DNA of 64,000 nt, taken from contig JAMWET010005005.1 of assembly GCA_024036415.1 (NCBI GenBank), positions 140,001 through 204,000 of the forward strand, given 5' to 3'. The stretch's first letter is position 1. Each line of letters begins with the position of its first letter. The DNA comes from Prochilodus magdalenae. Lineage: Eukaryota; Chordata; Actinopteri; Characiformes; Prochilodontidae. The position numbers were made by a program, and so were the translations under genes. This document shows, piece by piece, positions 12,126 to 23,712 of this stretch. A model generated the notes under the pieces. That model saw only the letters and a program-made list of their open reading frames with translations, had not been told where the DNA came from and made no database searches.

Positions 12126-12640
12126 ACGTAAGCTCTCGCCGTGCTCATCTTGTTCCTCGTAGCACACAGGAGCAGATACGGTCCTGCTGAGGACCTTCTA
12201 CAGCCTTGTCCAGCTCTACTAGAGTAACTGCCTGTCTCCTGGAATTTCCACCATACTCTTAACACTGTGCTGGGAGACACAGCAAACCTTGTGCCAATGG
12301 TACATATTGATGTGCCATCCTTCAGTAGTTGGACTACCTGTGCAACCTCTGTAGGGTCCAGGTACCGCACCATGGTACTAGTAGTGACGCTGACCCAAGT
12401 CAACTGCAGAACTAGTGAAGAATCAGTGGGAAAAGATGAGGGGGGACAAAATGGGGGTTGTCTCATTGTTGCTCCTCTACTGCACCTGTTGTTAATTTCA
12501 TTAACACCAAAGCAGCTGAAACTGATTAACGGCCCTCCCTACTACTTAACTGACCAGATCAATATCCCTGCAGTTGAATTGAGTTGATGCCATGCTCTGA
12601 TTACAAAGTGTTCCCTTTATTTTTTTGAGCAGTGTATACA
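12126..12640 (-). mobile_element. Tc1-like transposon, N-terminal (DNA-binding) part
   Basis: The minus-strand frame at 12466-12077 contains DPTEVAQVVQLLKDGTSI and FAVSPSTVLRVWWKFQETGSY. This is the paired-like helix-turn-helix region of fish Tc1 transposases, followed by a GQGCRR...LLLCATRNKMSTARA segment. The catalytic DDE part is missing. CTTTATTTTTTTGAGCAGTG near 12616-12636 looks like the terminal inverted repeat at the 5' end of the element, so this copy is truncated at its 3' side. Confidence 0.85.
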
Positions 12641-12789
12641 GGTATGTGGATAAGTGTGGATATTCTATGCATAAGTCAGTCTGGATAGACGTATAGACTA
12701 TCATTTACTGAATCTGTACAGCTGTGCTATGTGTTAGGTGTGTTACTGTAATACAATGAGTTTCAGTTCAAGCTTGAATTTAAAGGGCA

Positions 12790-13145
12790 AGGTGAACGCT
12801 GTGGTTGATCAGTGTAACAGCTCTAGGGAAAAAGGCTGTTAGTGTGTCGTTAATGTCTGGAAGAGGTGATGTCCAGGATGAGAGCGGTCGGATGGAATTT
12901 TGCCAGCACGCTTTCCCACCCTGTTGTTGTGCGTTGGTAGATCACATCCATATCCACTCTGCTGTCCTGATTATGTGCTCGAGTTTGGCTTCTTCTTGTG
13001 TGGCGGAGGAACCCAACCTGTTGGTTATGGATGATGTGAGTATGGATTCAATGGTCGCTGTGTAGAACTTGATCATCAGAGTCTGTGGCAAGTTAGATTT
13101 CTTTATCTGACTCAATGAGAACATTCTCTCCAGTGCTTTCTGTGC
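12790..13145 (-). mobile_element. Non-LTR retrotransposon fragment (RT C-terminal region)
   Basis: The minus strand (13124-12942) encodes KSNLPQTLMIKFYTATIES then LTSSITNRLGSSATQEE, the pattern found after the reverse transcriptase domain of fish LINEs (NLP..LL..FY..TIES.L...IT.W.G). The frame is short and interrupted. It is a relic inside the intergenic region upstream of NDUFA9. Confidence 0.75.
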
Positions 13146-13204
13146 TTAATAGTTTAAATGATTGATTTAAATCAACATTTCTTCCTCATTTATGAATAAT
13201 TCGT

Positions 13205-13280
13205 GGAAATACAGAAAACATTTCAGGTGGAGTTCCACAAGGTTCAGTTTTAGGGCCATTGCTTGTGCAGGTTATCTGTA
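13205..13280 (+). mobile_element. LINE reverse transcriptase motif fragment
   Basis: The plus strand reads NISGGVPQGSVLGPLLV, the conserved GVPQGSVLGPLL motif just upstream of the catalytic FADD box in non-LTR reverse transcriptases. The flanks do not continue as an RT frame, so only a short piece survives. Its orientation is opposite to the fragment at 12790-13145, so the two are separate insertions or a rearranged copy. Confidence 0.7.
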
Positions 13281-13599
13281 GGTGAAGTCTTTAGGAAATC
13301 AAATTGGTGGCACACAATAATACTTTTCTTATTCTGTCTGAACATCCAGACTGTCTTATAGGTCTCTGTGGATATCACAAACCGTTCTACAACCAAATAC
13401 ATACAAAACCATAAACTAAAAATACTGATTCTTGGAAAAGCTGCTTATTGTAAAACTCGGCTAATGGCCTAGGTACCAAACCTTCAGTACCAAAACTGGT
13501 TTTATTGTGTGAGAACTGTCACTAAAGTTTGGTCTTAACTGTGTCAGAATAATGAAAGAATCCGCAGCTTTTATTAAAGTTAAGAAGACAGTATAAAGG

Positions 13600-13742
13600 C
13601 TCTAACCGGCCCGTAAAAGACTACTACAGTACAACCATGAGCCTGACTGCAGCACAGTGCACCAGCACCCTGTAAACAGCGCGAGCCGGGATGCTCTGAA
13701 TTTGACCCTCCTCCGCCACCGTACGCGCTGTAGGCCGGAAAC
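13600..13742 (+). promoter_or_regulatory. Likely NDUFA9 promoter / 5'UTR
   Basis: Upstream of the NDUFA9 start codon the sequence becomes CpG-rich (GCGCGAGCCGGGATG, GTACGCGCTGTAGGCCGGAA) with no obvious TATA box, as expected for a housekeeping gene. GGAAACATGGCGGC around the ATG contains the AAnATGGCGGC context often seen at nuclear mitochondrial genes. The transcription start cannot be placed by eye. Confidence 0.5.
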
Positions 13743-16700
13743 ATGGCGGCTGTCGTGTTGGTTAGCCGTCCTGCGAATGTCCTTCCCAGGATTTCCAGTA
13801 AGTATTAAGCCACACAGCGCGTTGTTGCACTAATAATGAGACTTTGCATTGAAACGGGAACACTTTAGGACGCAGCCTTAAAAGCGAATCCCGAAACGAG
13901 CCGTTATTTACCGGAACCGGTTGTCCTCTAACTTGCGCTGTGACCCTGTTTGAGTTCGCTGCTCGTATTTCAGACGTGGGGATATTTACTGATTTCTGTT
14001 TAGACTCGTATATAGTATAAAGAGTCATGTCTTGTAAAGTCACTGTCTGTAAACGACTTGTGTACTTGGTCCTTATTTATAACCCGCCTGCTTTTGGGCT
14101 CTTCAGCTGGCTTTGACAGCTAATGCTAGCTAGCTAGCTAGGCACACTGCTAACCTGTGTTTAGCCAAGGTTGGTGATACACTCATTTGAGTTTGTGTTG
14201 ACAGCTTAGGCTGTCAGGTTGATGAGCTGGGTTAGACAGTGAATATATTTCCACAGTGTCTCGTTTTGTGGTCATTTGTGTGGGCGAAATAACTTAGTAA
14301 AGGCATTTTGTATGATGTTATTAGTTAATTAATATTATTAGAGGGGACCAAATATTCTGTCGTGATGCTTTTATGCACTGTTTGTGTATCTGTTCTGTTA
14401 ATGATGAGTATATATACCGCACAGATTGATTTTACTCAGAAGTGCTGGACGTGTGTTTTTGCATTGAGGAGGTTTTGCATTGGTCTGTCAGTAGTGCATC
14501 ATGGCTGATGTTAGACATTTATGCTCTGATGTTTTTGTGTGGTTTATGAAATGATCCATTGTTGTGTGTAAACTGCTGTGTGTCCAGCTTTTCAAACACA
14601 AGCAGCTACTTCGTATAGGACCATATCTAATGATTAGTTATTTAGTTAATTGTTTGCCGTGTATTAATCATCTACTTGCTCTCTGCTTTTTTTTTTTTTG
14701 TATACAGGTGTCTGCTTCCCTGCGGTCCTGGCTGCTGGGCCTGTTGCAGTTCAGCACAGGCGGATCCACCATGCCGTGATCCCTAAAGGCAAAGGGGGGC
14801 GTTCCTCGTCCAGTGGAGTAGCAGCCACTGTGTTTGGAGCCACTGGCTTCCTGGGCCGATATGTGGTCAATCGGCTGGGTGGGTCTCTGATTGAACTGAT
14901 GTTTGAGTGTTGTGTTTCCTCCTCTTAAAAAGAAGTTGCCACTGGCATCTGCAGTAAATGCAGCATTCAGGTAGAATTCTCTAACAACACCACCGACGAT
15001 GCCTAAGACAGATTCGCAACCCTTGCTTGGATTGGTGTAGTCAGGGGATGCCTAAAATTCCTACGCTTCTTTCAACTGGATGGGGTTAAGATTAAAGCAA
15101 TATGTTTCTAGTGGGTATATATTGTATTGGTGAACCTGGAAGGAACATCTGAAAAATCTTGTTCAGTTCAGTGAAAAACAGTAGGCAATTCTGCCTGTAA
15201 TTTCCCCAGCAGAGGAAGGAGAAAACCACTAATATGGCTGATCCAGATATAAATAAAAGCACGGAGTGGCACATGTAAAAAGGAAGTTACTTCAGGACCA
15301 CATGTCTTATTAGGTTTAATGATTGTAAATCGGTGTAACTAGAGCAAATGACAAGTCATAACATATCATATTGTAAAATTGTGGCCTATACTAATCTCTC
15401 CTGCGAAACTGCCAAAGTTGCCTTTACTGATAAGATTTGTTTTATGATTTCAGGGCGAATAGGTTCTCAGGTAGTGGTCCCTCACCGGTGTGACCCGTAT
15501 GATCTCATGTACCTCAGACCCATGGGTGACCTCGGCCAGATCATCTTTATGGTATGTTATTTTTCTGCTTAAGAGCTTTCCATGACCACTTGCACTGTGC
15601 CCACAGGTCAGTGGCACAGTCTTCTTCTTTTGTTTACTTTTGAAAGTTCTTATTGGACATGTTCTGTAAACTGAGCCACTTGCGCTTCCCGCAGCAGGCT
15701 TATCTGGTGATAATGAATATGACTTTAACAGGTGGAGATCCACTCCTACTTTCAGTTTCTTCCTCTCCAGCATCACAGAAGCGATCACCAAGTTCTAATG
15801 ACTGACAGCTGGGCTTATCCCAACGAGAACTGGCATACTGTAAAAAGGGCATCTTATTTATCCGCGGCCTCTTCTTTGGGCTACGTTATTATGCCTTTAA
15901 TGTCCTTGCTCTTTAGACGTATTTTTCTATGGTGCTTTAGCCCCGTTCAGAAATGCAGTAAGAAATTGCGACAGATGTTGAGCTGGTTTAACATAAAGGT
16001 GCATGAATTCCTATGTAGCTGTTGAAAATAAGTTGTTGCAAGCTGGATATGTAACAGATTTCAGATATGAGGGAAACGATGAGGCTGGAGCCCCTTCTAC
16101 ATCTGTGAACGTAGTCTAAGAGGTTTATGTGGTTTGTTTCAGGAATGGGATGCAAGGAATAAGGAATCAATCAAAAGAGCAATAGCTCACTCCAATGTTG
16201 TTATCAATCTGGTGGGAAGAGAGTGGGAGACCAGGTAAGTAAAGCCTCATATTCCATGTATTTAATTATGAGAAGTCAGTGGTTGATGAAACTCTCTTGT
16301 ATGATGTCTTGGGTTTTTTTTTTTTTTTTTTTGCTGCAGCAACTATAAGTTCGAGGATGTGTTTGTCACCATCCCTCAGCAAATTGCAAAGGCATCGCGT
16401 GAAGCTGGAGTCCCAAAGTTTATTCACATGTCCCATCTTAACGCAGACATCCGTAGCCCTTCGAAATACCTGAGAAATAAGGTAGTATGTCATTCACCAT
16501 TTCTTTTTTTTTTCCATTAGCTGTGCTTGAATTGTGTTTCTGTCAGTAACATGAACTAGAAACATGCATTTAGAGCGATTGCACAGCTAATGCTTGTTCC
16601 TGGCTAGTTACTGATGCTTGTTACTGGCTAGATAGTGCAGCTGATGCTTGTTACTGGCTTGTTAAATGTGTATGTGAGGCACAAGGAATAGATACAAACA

Positions 16701-19700
16701 CACAGAGGAGTGCAGGTCAGTATGGCTGAGGATGTGCCCTGAGTGAGTACATGCAGTTTGGTGGCCATTGTGTAAAGGAAAGGCTAGAGTTTGGGTAGGA
16801 ACAGAAATGAATGAAAATCTATGGGAGGAAAAAGTAATGGGAAGGAGAGTAGAAAAACAGATGAGTGCAGGTCAAACCAACAAGTGTCTCAAAAACTGCA
16901 GGTCTAGTTAGTGGACAAAAAACATGTACCAGGAAGAATATTCTGTTGATTGGCAATAGTGTTGGACATTTCACATTTTCACAGTGCACTGTTCTGTTAC
17001 TTTAACCTACATGATTCTAATGTGTTATGTGTTGAGCAGGCTGTTGGAGAGCAGGCTGTAAGAGACGAATTCCCAGACGCCATCATTATGAAGCCATCTG
17101 AATTCTTTGGAAGAGAAGATCGTTTTTTCAACCACTTCGCGAGTATGTGTCTCATAGTATGTCCTACAGACAGTTCCAGTTAAATTTTTTGTGTATTTAT
17201 TCGTCCACCAACGGATTTGATGTTGACACATCAGATGTCTCTTTATTAAGGAAAGTGCTTTAAGTGCATTGACTTTGTTTGCTGTTCTCTGTGCAGACAT
17301 GCGCTGGTTCGGTAAGGCTGTGCCTCTCATAGCAATGGGCAAGAAAACAGTCAAACAACCTTGTCATGTGAGTACTCCGACCCCGTCATGTGTGCATTTG
17401 GACAGATCTACATCCTGTCTCATAGAACTGTGATCAGATTAGACCAGGATTTACGTGAACATGAAAGTGTGTGGTTTATGATGAACACATGCAACTTAAA
17501 ACCAGACTGTGAACAATATATATATCCAAGCATTTATAACTGTAAAAAGCAACAATTGTATGTGTAATGTGTTAAAATAAATTTAACAAATGAAGCAAAT
17601 GGTTTACCTTGACAACTGAGCACATGAACCTGATAAAAAAAAAAAAATCACAAGAACCAGGTTTGGCAGTAAAGGTGTAAGACGTCTTTATTAAAACTTG
17701 AGGCATTGCAAAGGAACAAGTTCATCTTGAGCTTTGCAAGCAGCAGCAATTGATGAACCATCTGTCTTTTTTACACCCGGAGTGAGGTGGGGTCTTTATC
17801 TGACTCCTCAGTCACCCCTCCCAATTAAACTTTTCTTGTCCCATTAAAACATCATCATTATCTCATTAATTTTAAATTTGATTGGCAACCAAGATATGAA
17901 CCACCTGCTATCATCATTTCCAGTATTAGCCATCCCCCTTTTAGCAGAAGTAACTCCCCTTATTTTCCCACCGATAAGCTATTCCGCTAACAAAGGACTC
18001 GTTCATTTCCTCTCCTTATTATCAAACGCCTGGTGCTTTGCTAATATTGATTATGCAAGTTACACTATGCTTTATACCATAGTCACATGCTCTCTTTAAG
18101 GACTTGATTACATAATTCCATATACATTATTTTTCCTTTTATGGTTATTGAAATGAATGAATGTCATTTATTAAAGCATCTAAGTATATAACTGGGTTTC
18201 TTCGGAGCACATAACTCTAACCCTTCTGGGGCTGTGTAGAACACACCATTTACTGGCCTGCTTATTTTAATGAGCATCTTCATCTAATGTTAGTGTCTTT
18301 GACAGCATGTCTAATGCTTTTCTCTCTCTCCTGTGGGCAATCATGGCATCTCTCTTCTGTCTGTAGGTGGTGGATGTGGCTAAGGCCATTGTGAACGCCA
18401 TCCACGATCCTGATGCTAACGGCAAGACTTATGCATTAGTTGGGTAAGAGCGCAACATCTTCAGAGAAAAAGCTCTGCCTTGATTTTCTGCCCGATGGCT
18501 GCTGATGGTCTTAGTGCATTGATTCTCACTGTGGTGAAATAATATTGCTAGGGTCTGACAATCATATAAGGTCACATGATTAAGTATAGATTGGAACATG
18601 GTCCTTATTTAAAAGACACCGGGTAAACACTGTTGAACTGTAATTATTCAGATTTTAGTTTTTTAAATGTGTGGAGGGAAAGCCACTTGGACTTCCTCTA
18701 GTATCACAGGAGCATAGGTGATTAATTCTGTTATCCTTATTGACTCCTGATTGTTCCTGGTAGTCATTATTCACTGCAGCCTTTGTCTCAAACTGCCGTA
18801 ATGGATTGTAAACAGAGCTTTGTTTGAATACATTGTCGTTTCACCACCACCTTTTATTTCAGGCCAAACCGATACCTGCTGCATGACCTGGTGGAGTACG
18901 TGTACGCTGTGGCCTGCAGACCTTTTGTGGCATATCCTATGCCCCGTCCGTTCTATCAGTAAGCAATTTCACCTTATTCTTCTGAGAATCTGGATGCAGT
19001 CATGTTGCCTTGATCATGTAATGTCAGAAGATATTGCTAAATAAACTTTTCTGGTTTTAGTCTATTTGCCAGGTTCTTTGAGATAAACCCCTTTGAGCCC
19101 TGGACAACTCGTGACAAAGTCGATCGGGTATGTACATTAGGCCTACAAGACATTATAAGGATCTTAGGGTAAATAAATTCACATGCATTTGTGCACACTT
19201 CTACTTCTAAATGTTGTCAAACTTCTACAAACATTTGTGAAAGATTGTGTCGCTCTCAGGAGCTCAGTGAACTCCAGCATGGTACCATGATACCCTACTG
19301 AATATTTCACAGTCAGCTGTCAGTAGTATTACTGTGGAGGCGATTGGGAACAACCGAACCACGTGAAAAGAACAGGGTTAGCGAATGCCGAGGCACATAG
19401 TGCGCAGAGGTCACCAACTTTCTGCAGAGTCAATCACTACAGACCTCCAAACTTCAGGTAACCTTCAGATTAGCTTAATAACAGTGTATAGAGAACTTCA
19501 TGGAATGGGTTTCCATTGCCGAAAAGCTGCATCCAAGCCTTACATCACCAAGCGCAGTGCAAAGCGTCAAATGCAGTGGTGTAAAGCACGCCGCCACTGG
19601 ACTCTAGAGCAGTGGAGACATGTTCTCAATCCGATGGGCGGATCGAAGTTTGGCGATGGCCAGGAGAACCGTACTTATCTGACTGTGTTGTTCAGGAGTT

Positions 19701-20804
19701 GGGCATGGCCCCTTAGTTCCAGTGAAAGGAACTCTTAATGCTTCAGCAGACCAAGAGACTCTGGACCATTTCATGCTCCCTACTTTGTAGGAACAGTTAG
19801 GGGGACAACCACTTCCTTTTCCAACATGACTGCACACCAGTGCACAAAGCAAGGTCCATGAAGACATGGATGAAGACTAGGCTGCACAGAGTCCTGACCT
19901 TAACCCGATAGAACAGCTTTGGGATGCATTAGAGCAGAGACTGGGAGCCAGGCCTTCTCGTCCAACATCAGTGTCTGACCTCACCAATGCACTTCTGATA
20001 GAATGGTTAGAAATTCCCAGAAACACATTCCTAAACCTTGTGGAAAGCCTTCCCAGAAGCGTTGAAGCTGTTATATCTGCAAAGGGTGGGCCAAGATCAT
20101 ATTAAAACTTATGGATTAAAAATGGGATATCACTCAAGTTCATGTGAAGGCAGACGAGCAAATACTGTTGCATAGCCGTGTTTGGAGGAAGACGATTAAA
20201 ATGTTATTGCAGCAAAAGGGTTCTTATGGAGTACAGTCCTTTACATTAAGCGCTACTATATGCTCAGTTGATGACAAAAACAAAGACGAATCATAATGTA
20301 GGCAGAAATCAAAATGAAAGATTCGTCAAGAATCGTTTTTGTAATCACACTTGCCACCTCCAGTCGGAATGGAATCCTGAGGCGTTTGGTAGTTTCCACC
20401 CTCAGGCCTGATCTGTTTTTTGAAACCTGGTTTACAGCCACCCAAGTCTGGGACTTCTCCTGTCCTTCACAAATATAGGTTTTCCCGCTCTGACACACCT
20501 ACTTCAAGTCAACAACCTGGTCAGTTGAATTAGTTGTGTTTGCGCAGCGAAGACAATAAATCGTTTTGGACAGATGGTCTTAAAGAACTGTTTGCAGTAT
20601 TAATACAGCTGGTCTTCTCCTTCTCCCTCCCAGTTCCACACAACGGACTTGAAGTATCCCGCTCTGCCAGGCTTTGAGGATCTGGGCATCACACCTTCCT
20701 CTGTGGAGCAGAAAGCCATCGAGGTGCTGCGTCGCCATCGCCGCTTCCGTTTCCTGGAGGCTGAGCTGGAGGAGATCAAACCTGCCAAAACGGTCGCCTA
20801 CTGA
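13743..20804 (+). CDS. ndufa9: NADH:ubiquinone oxidoreductase subunit A9, 11 exons
   Basis: Accessory subunit of mitochondrial complex I, in the matrix-arm region near the ubiquinone site; it belongs to the atypical short-chain dehydrogenase family. Exons inferred from splice sites and unbroken phase: 13743-13797, 14708-14878, 15454-15551, 16143-16234, 16340-16481, 17040-17142, 17297-17367, 18367-18443, 18863-18958, 19061-19127, 20634-20804. They add up to 1143 nt, 380 aa (human about 377). Residues 1-40 are Arg/Ala-rich with no acidic residue, fitting a mitochondrial presequence. The Rossmann NAD(P)-binding motif GATGFLG is at 62-68. Other family blocks seen are [44 protein letters not shown] and the C-terminal KPAKTV. 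There are no frame breaks. Intron 5 carries a satellite-like fragment and intron 10 a Tc1 relic. Human NDUFA9 also lies beside GALNT8. Confidence 0.97.
16661..16885. repeat. Diverged copy of the 165-bp satellite, in ndufa9 intron 5
   Basis: GAGTGCAGGTCAGTATG, then CCTGAGTGAGTAC and TTTGGTGG, then TCTATGGGAGGAA, and again AACAGATGAGTGCAGGTC follow in the same order and similar spacing as in the 165-bp tandem unit at 44145-46175. It is about 1.2 units long and clearly diverged. Confidence 0.6.
17640..17875. other. Unclassified segment in ndufa9 intron 7
   Basis: An A-rich run at about 17636-17648 is followed by AT-poor sequence (GGAGTGAGGTGGGGTCTTTA...CAGTCACCCCTCCC) unlike the surrounding intron. 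It may be an inserted element, but I cannot name a family. Confidence 0.3.
19230..20115 (+). mobile_element. Tc1-like transposon relic in ndufa9 intron 10
   Basis: The plus strand reads [21 protein letters not shown], then [20 protein letters not shown] and [22 protein letters not shown]: the linker and first catalytic part of a Tc1 transposase. Further Tc1-like coding debris follows (CCTTAACCCGATAGAACAGC, the 'DLNPIE' block), then a C-terminal segment to about 20100. Frameshifts and stops make it inactive. A related copy lies at 34050-35040. Confidence 0.88.
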
Positions 20805-20884
20805 GCAGTGCATCAGAGAGCCTCTCGCTCCTCCTCACACGTCGTGCTGTCTTGTTTTACTATGACTCTGTACATAAATACTTA

Positions 20885-20890
20885 AATAAA
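20885..20890 (+). terminator. Polyadenylation signal of ndufa9
   Basis: AATAAA, 81 bp after the NDUFA9 stop codon, followed by a GT-rich stretch (GTTTGGTGGT) at about 20919. This gives a short 3'UTR. Confidence 0.8.
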
Positions 20891-20899
20891 TACGTAACA

Positions 20900-21380
20900 A
20901 GTTCATCGTGGGCTCCGAATGTTTGGTGGTATGAATGACTGCTCAGTTAGAGACCCAGATTAAAACTACAGCCAGGCTAACACTAACGCTCGATGGTGGT
21001 AAAGTATTGGCACTGCAGGTTGGCCATGACTAGGTCTAAACAGCTTTCTGTATTTTGTCTAGTGCGTGGCCAAGTGGTGTGTACTGGATTCGTAATAGCC
21101 ATAACAATGGAATCAAGGGGAGGTCCATCGATTCCGAAACGTAGTGTAGTTCTGTTGTTGCAGTGTAAACAAAGTCAGTTGGAGTTTTATAAGAAGTGTA
21201 GATATCCTTACAGACTCTGATGGTGGTGATGGGAACCACAGGTTGCCGTTTCTACAACACAAATTAAGCCATTTCATGTTTGTCTTTGATGTTGTTGGTG
21301 GGGAAAACAGTGGGTTTGGCATTCATAAGAGTTTCATGTACTACATTTCTGTGACGGATCTTTTAGATTTTGAACACTGG
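20900..21380. other. Intergenic spacer, ndufa9 to galnt8 copy A
   Basis: No coding exon or named repeat seen. The region similar to the upstream part of the second galnt8 copy begins only after about 21390. Confidence 0.5.
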
Positions 21381-21599
21381 TTCCTGTCAACACCACTAAT
21401 CGAGTCTGCTTGTTTCCCTCTGAGTTAACACCGGACCACTCTGATTGAGTTACCCTACCCCTTACACGTATTAGACACAACCCCTGCAGACCAAATGGAA
21501 ACGACTGCAAAATGCATTTCATTACTCTGTGAATTACAGTAATGGGTACAAACTTGAAGATCACTAATAAACAAAAGAGTGGGACTCCAGTATCTTTTT

Positions 21600-21868
21600 T
21601 TTTTTTATCAGCTCTTGTTATCCGTTTCATATTTAATGTCTAAATTCAAATTTCGCTTGGTAAATATTTTCAGAGTTGAAGGTTTTTTATTATTTTTGCA
21701 CGTATATGTTTCCTGTTCATAACTCCTGCGGACTGATGTGAACCACTCCCTGCTATCTTATCTGTGAGCTTGACTGCAGGGACTGCACTTGTTACCTGAG
21801 CGCTAGACTGTCACCTGAGACTGAGTGAGCGCCTAGGCTTGAAGGATTGCTGGAGCTGATGTTTGACA
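21600..21868 (+). promoter_or_regulatory. Conserved 5' flank of galnt8 copy A
   Basis: This block is nearly identical to 37800-38063 upstream of the second copy, including TTTTTGCACGTATATGTTTC, TAACTCCTGCGGACTGATGT and CTGCACTTGTTACCTGAGCG. Its retention in both copies suggests it holds the promoter and 5'UTR. Similarity fades upstream of about 21390 / 37560. No TATA box is obvious. Confidence 0.55.
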
Positions 21869-23677
21869 ATGAGGAGCCGTGGTGTGATTAAAGGACTGGG
21901 CTTGCTCGGGACGGCTGCACTTTTCCTCTACACTGTGTCGAATGTATTGTTCTCCAGATACCAGGAGAACCCCAGTGACAGAGTACAGCGGGCAGCCGAT
22001 GACAACATTTTAAAGAAACTGGAGGGAATTGAGCAACGGGTCAATGCACTAGGTATGATAATCTAGATTTCTTGGGTGTGAGAGAAGTACTATCCTAAAA
22101 TTATTATTTTTAATTTAATATTTTGTTCTTTTTTTTTCCTTCCAAATTTAGACTATTGGTATTTTTGTAAATTAGACTTCTCCCCTTTATTTAGATACTC
22201 TTTGAAATTCTTAATTCTTTTGCTGAGCCAGTGCAGATCACGGCATGCACTATACATTATAAAACTATAATATAAATTCAAAAATTCTATTCTAAAATGG
22301 ATTTCTAAAAATAAAATTGGAATGTTTTTGATTGTTAAGCGTATTCACTTGCTGATTCACTGTCCATATTCAGTTTCTATGATGAATATATAAGGACAAT
22401 AAGAGTATATAAGTATTTTTACATTTTCATGTTTAAACTTCATTTTTGTAATTAGAATTATTTTGTGAGTGATAACACAGGGTGTCTCATGATCTAGGAT
22501 CATATAAATCAAAAACTGATAAAAGCAAAGACACAGAAAATAATTTAAATATTCAAAAAAATTTAATTAAAATTAAACTGGAATAGTGCCTTTAAGAGAC
22601 CAGAGAGCATCATATATTTGATGCTGGTTTAAGCCGGTATATTGCTGGTCCAGAGCTGGTTTAGCTGATCACCCATCTTGGTCATACTAGTTGAGCAGCA
22701 TCCAAAACACAACATATCGTCACTGTCCAAAGAAAAACGGGTATCTCCAAAATGGCAACTTTACAGGACAGGCCAAAAACTTCATTTAATTTGAATGGAA
22801 GTCAGTGAAACCAGACAGATTTCCAGGCAGTTTGGGGGCATTTCTGTTGGTCCATTCTTTATAAAATTTCAACACAGTGTAGACAGCAGTTTATGTGATC
22901 AAATAAGGCATAAAAGTAAAAATCAACAAAAAAGGTGATACAAGTTTGTCAAAAAAGTCAGAATGGTAATCCTTTTATTTAATGTTTCATCTGATGAAGG
23001 GCCGTGAGTCATTTAATCATCCTTCATGCTTTATTTACTTCTTTAGGGTTTAATTTCTTTGGAATGTTCAGATATTTAAACCTACATGAGAAATAACATC
23101 TGAAAAAGTCCCAGTAAAACTCTGTAGGCGTGTCTCAGACATCATAGCTATTATAGCAGCCTGAAGCAGTAAGCAGTGAAATCCTCTCCACAGTAAAGAC
23201 TCTGGAGCTGAGTCCCAAGAGACAACAAAGTGAAGCAGAAGAGCAACCAGAGGAACCCGAAAAACCAAAGGAACCGGAGGAACCAAAGGAACCAAAGAAA
23301 CCAAAGCCAAAGAAAAGGTTGGTTCGTAGAAAGCTGTTCCCCAACTCGTCCCTGTTCTCCAAGTGGGGTGACCATCTGACGGAGGAGGAGCAGGAGGAGG
23401 CAAATAAGTTGTTTGTGCATTATGGCTACAATGTGTTCCTCAGTGATAGACTTCCTCTGAACAGGAGCCTGCCGGACACTCGAGACTCGAAGTAAGGAAA
23501 AAAATACATTTTCTATATATGTAAATATGTAATTAATGCCTTACATTAAAAATAAAGTTGCCATTTTGGAGATACTAGTTTTTCCATTATCTCCAATATA
23601 TATTGGAGATACTAGACAAACTAGTATCCCCAAAATGGCAACTCTGTTTTTATATATTTTTATATATATTTTATATA

Positions 23678-23712
<35 letters not shown>

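Noticed and set aside
17878..18099. 73-codon plus-strand frame in ndufa9 intron 7
   Set aside because: No domain, and it sits wholly inside an intron of a well-supported gene.
21863..21868. Starting galnt8 copy A at TTG 21863
   Set aside because: The ATG two codons later (21869; 38064 in copy B) is the normal start and is conserved in both copies.
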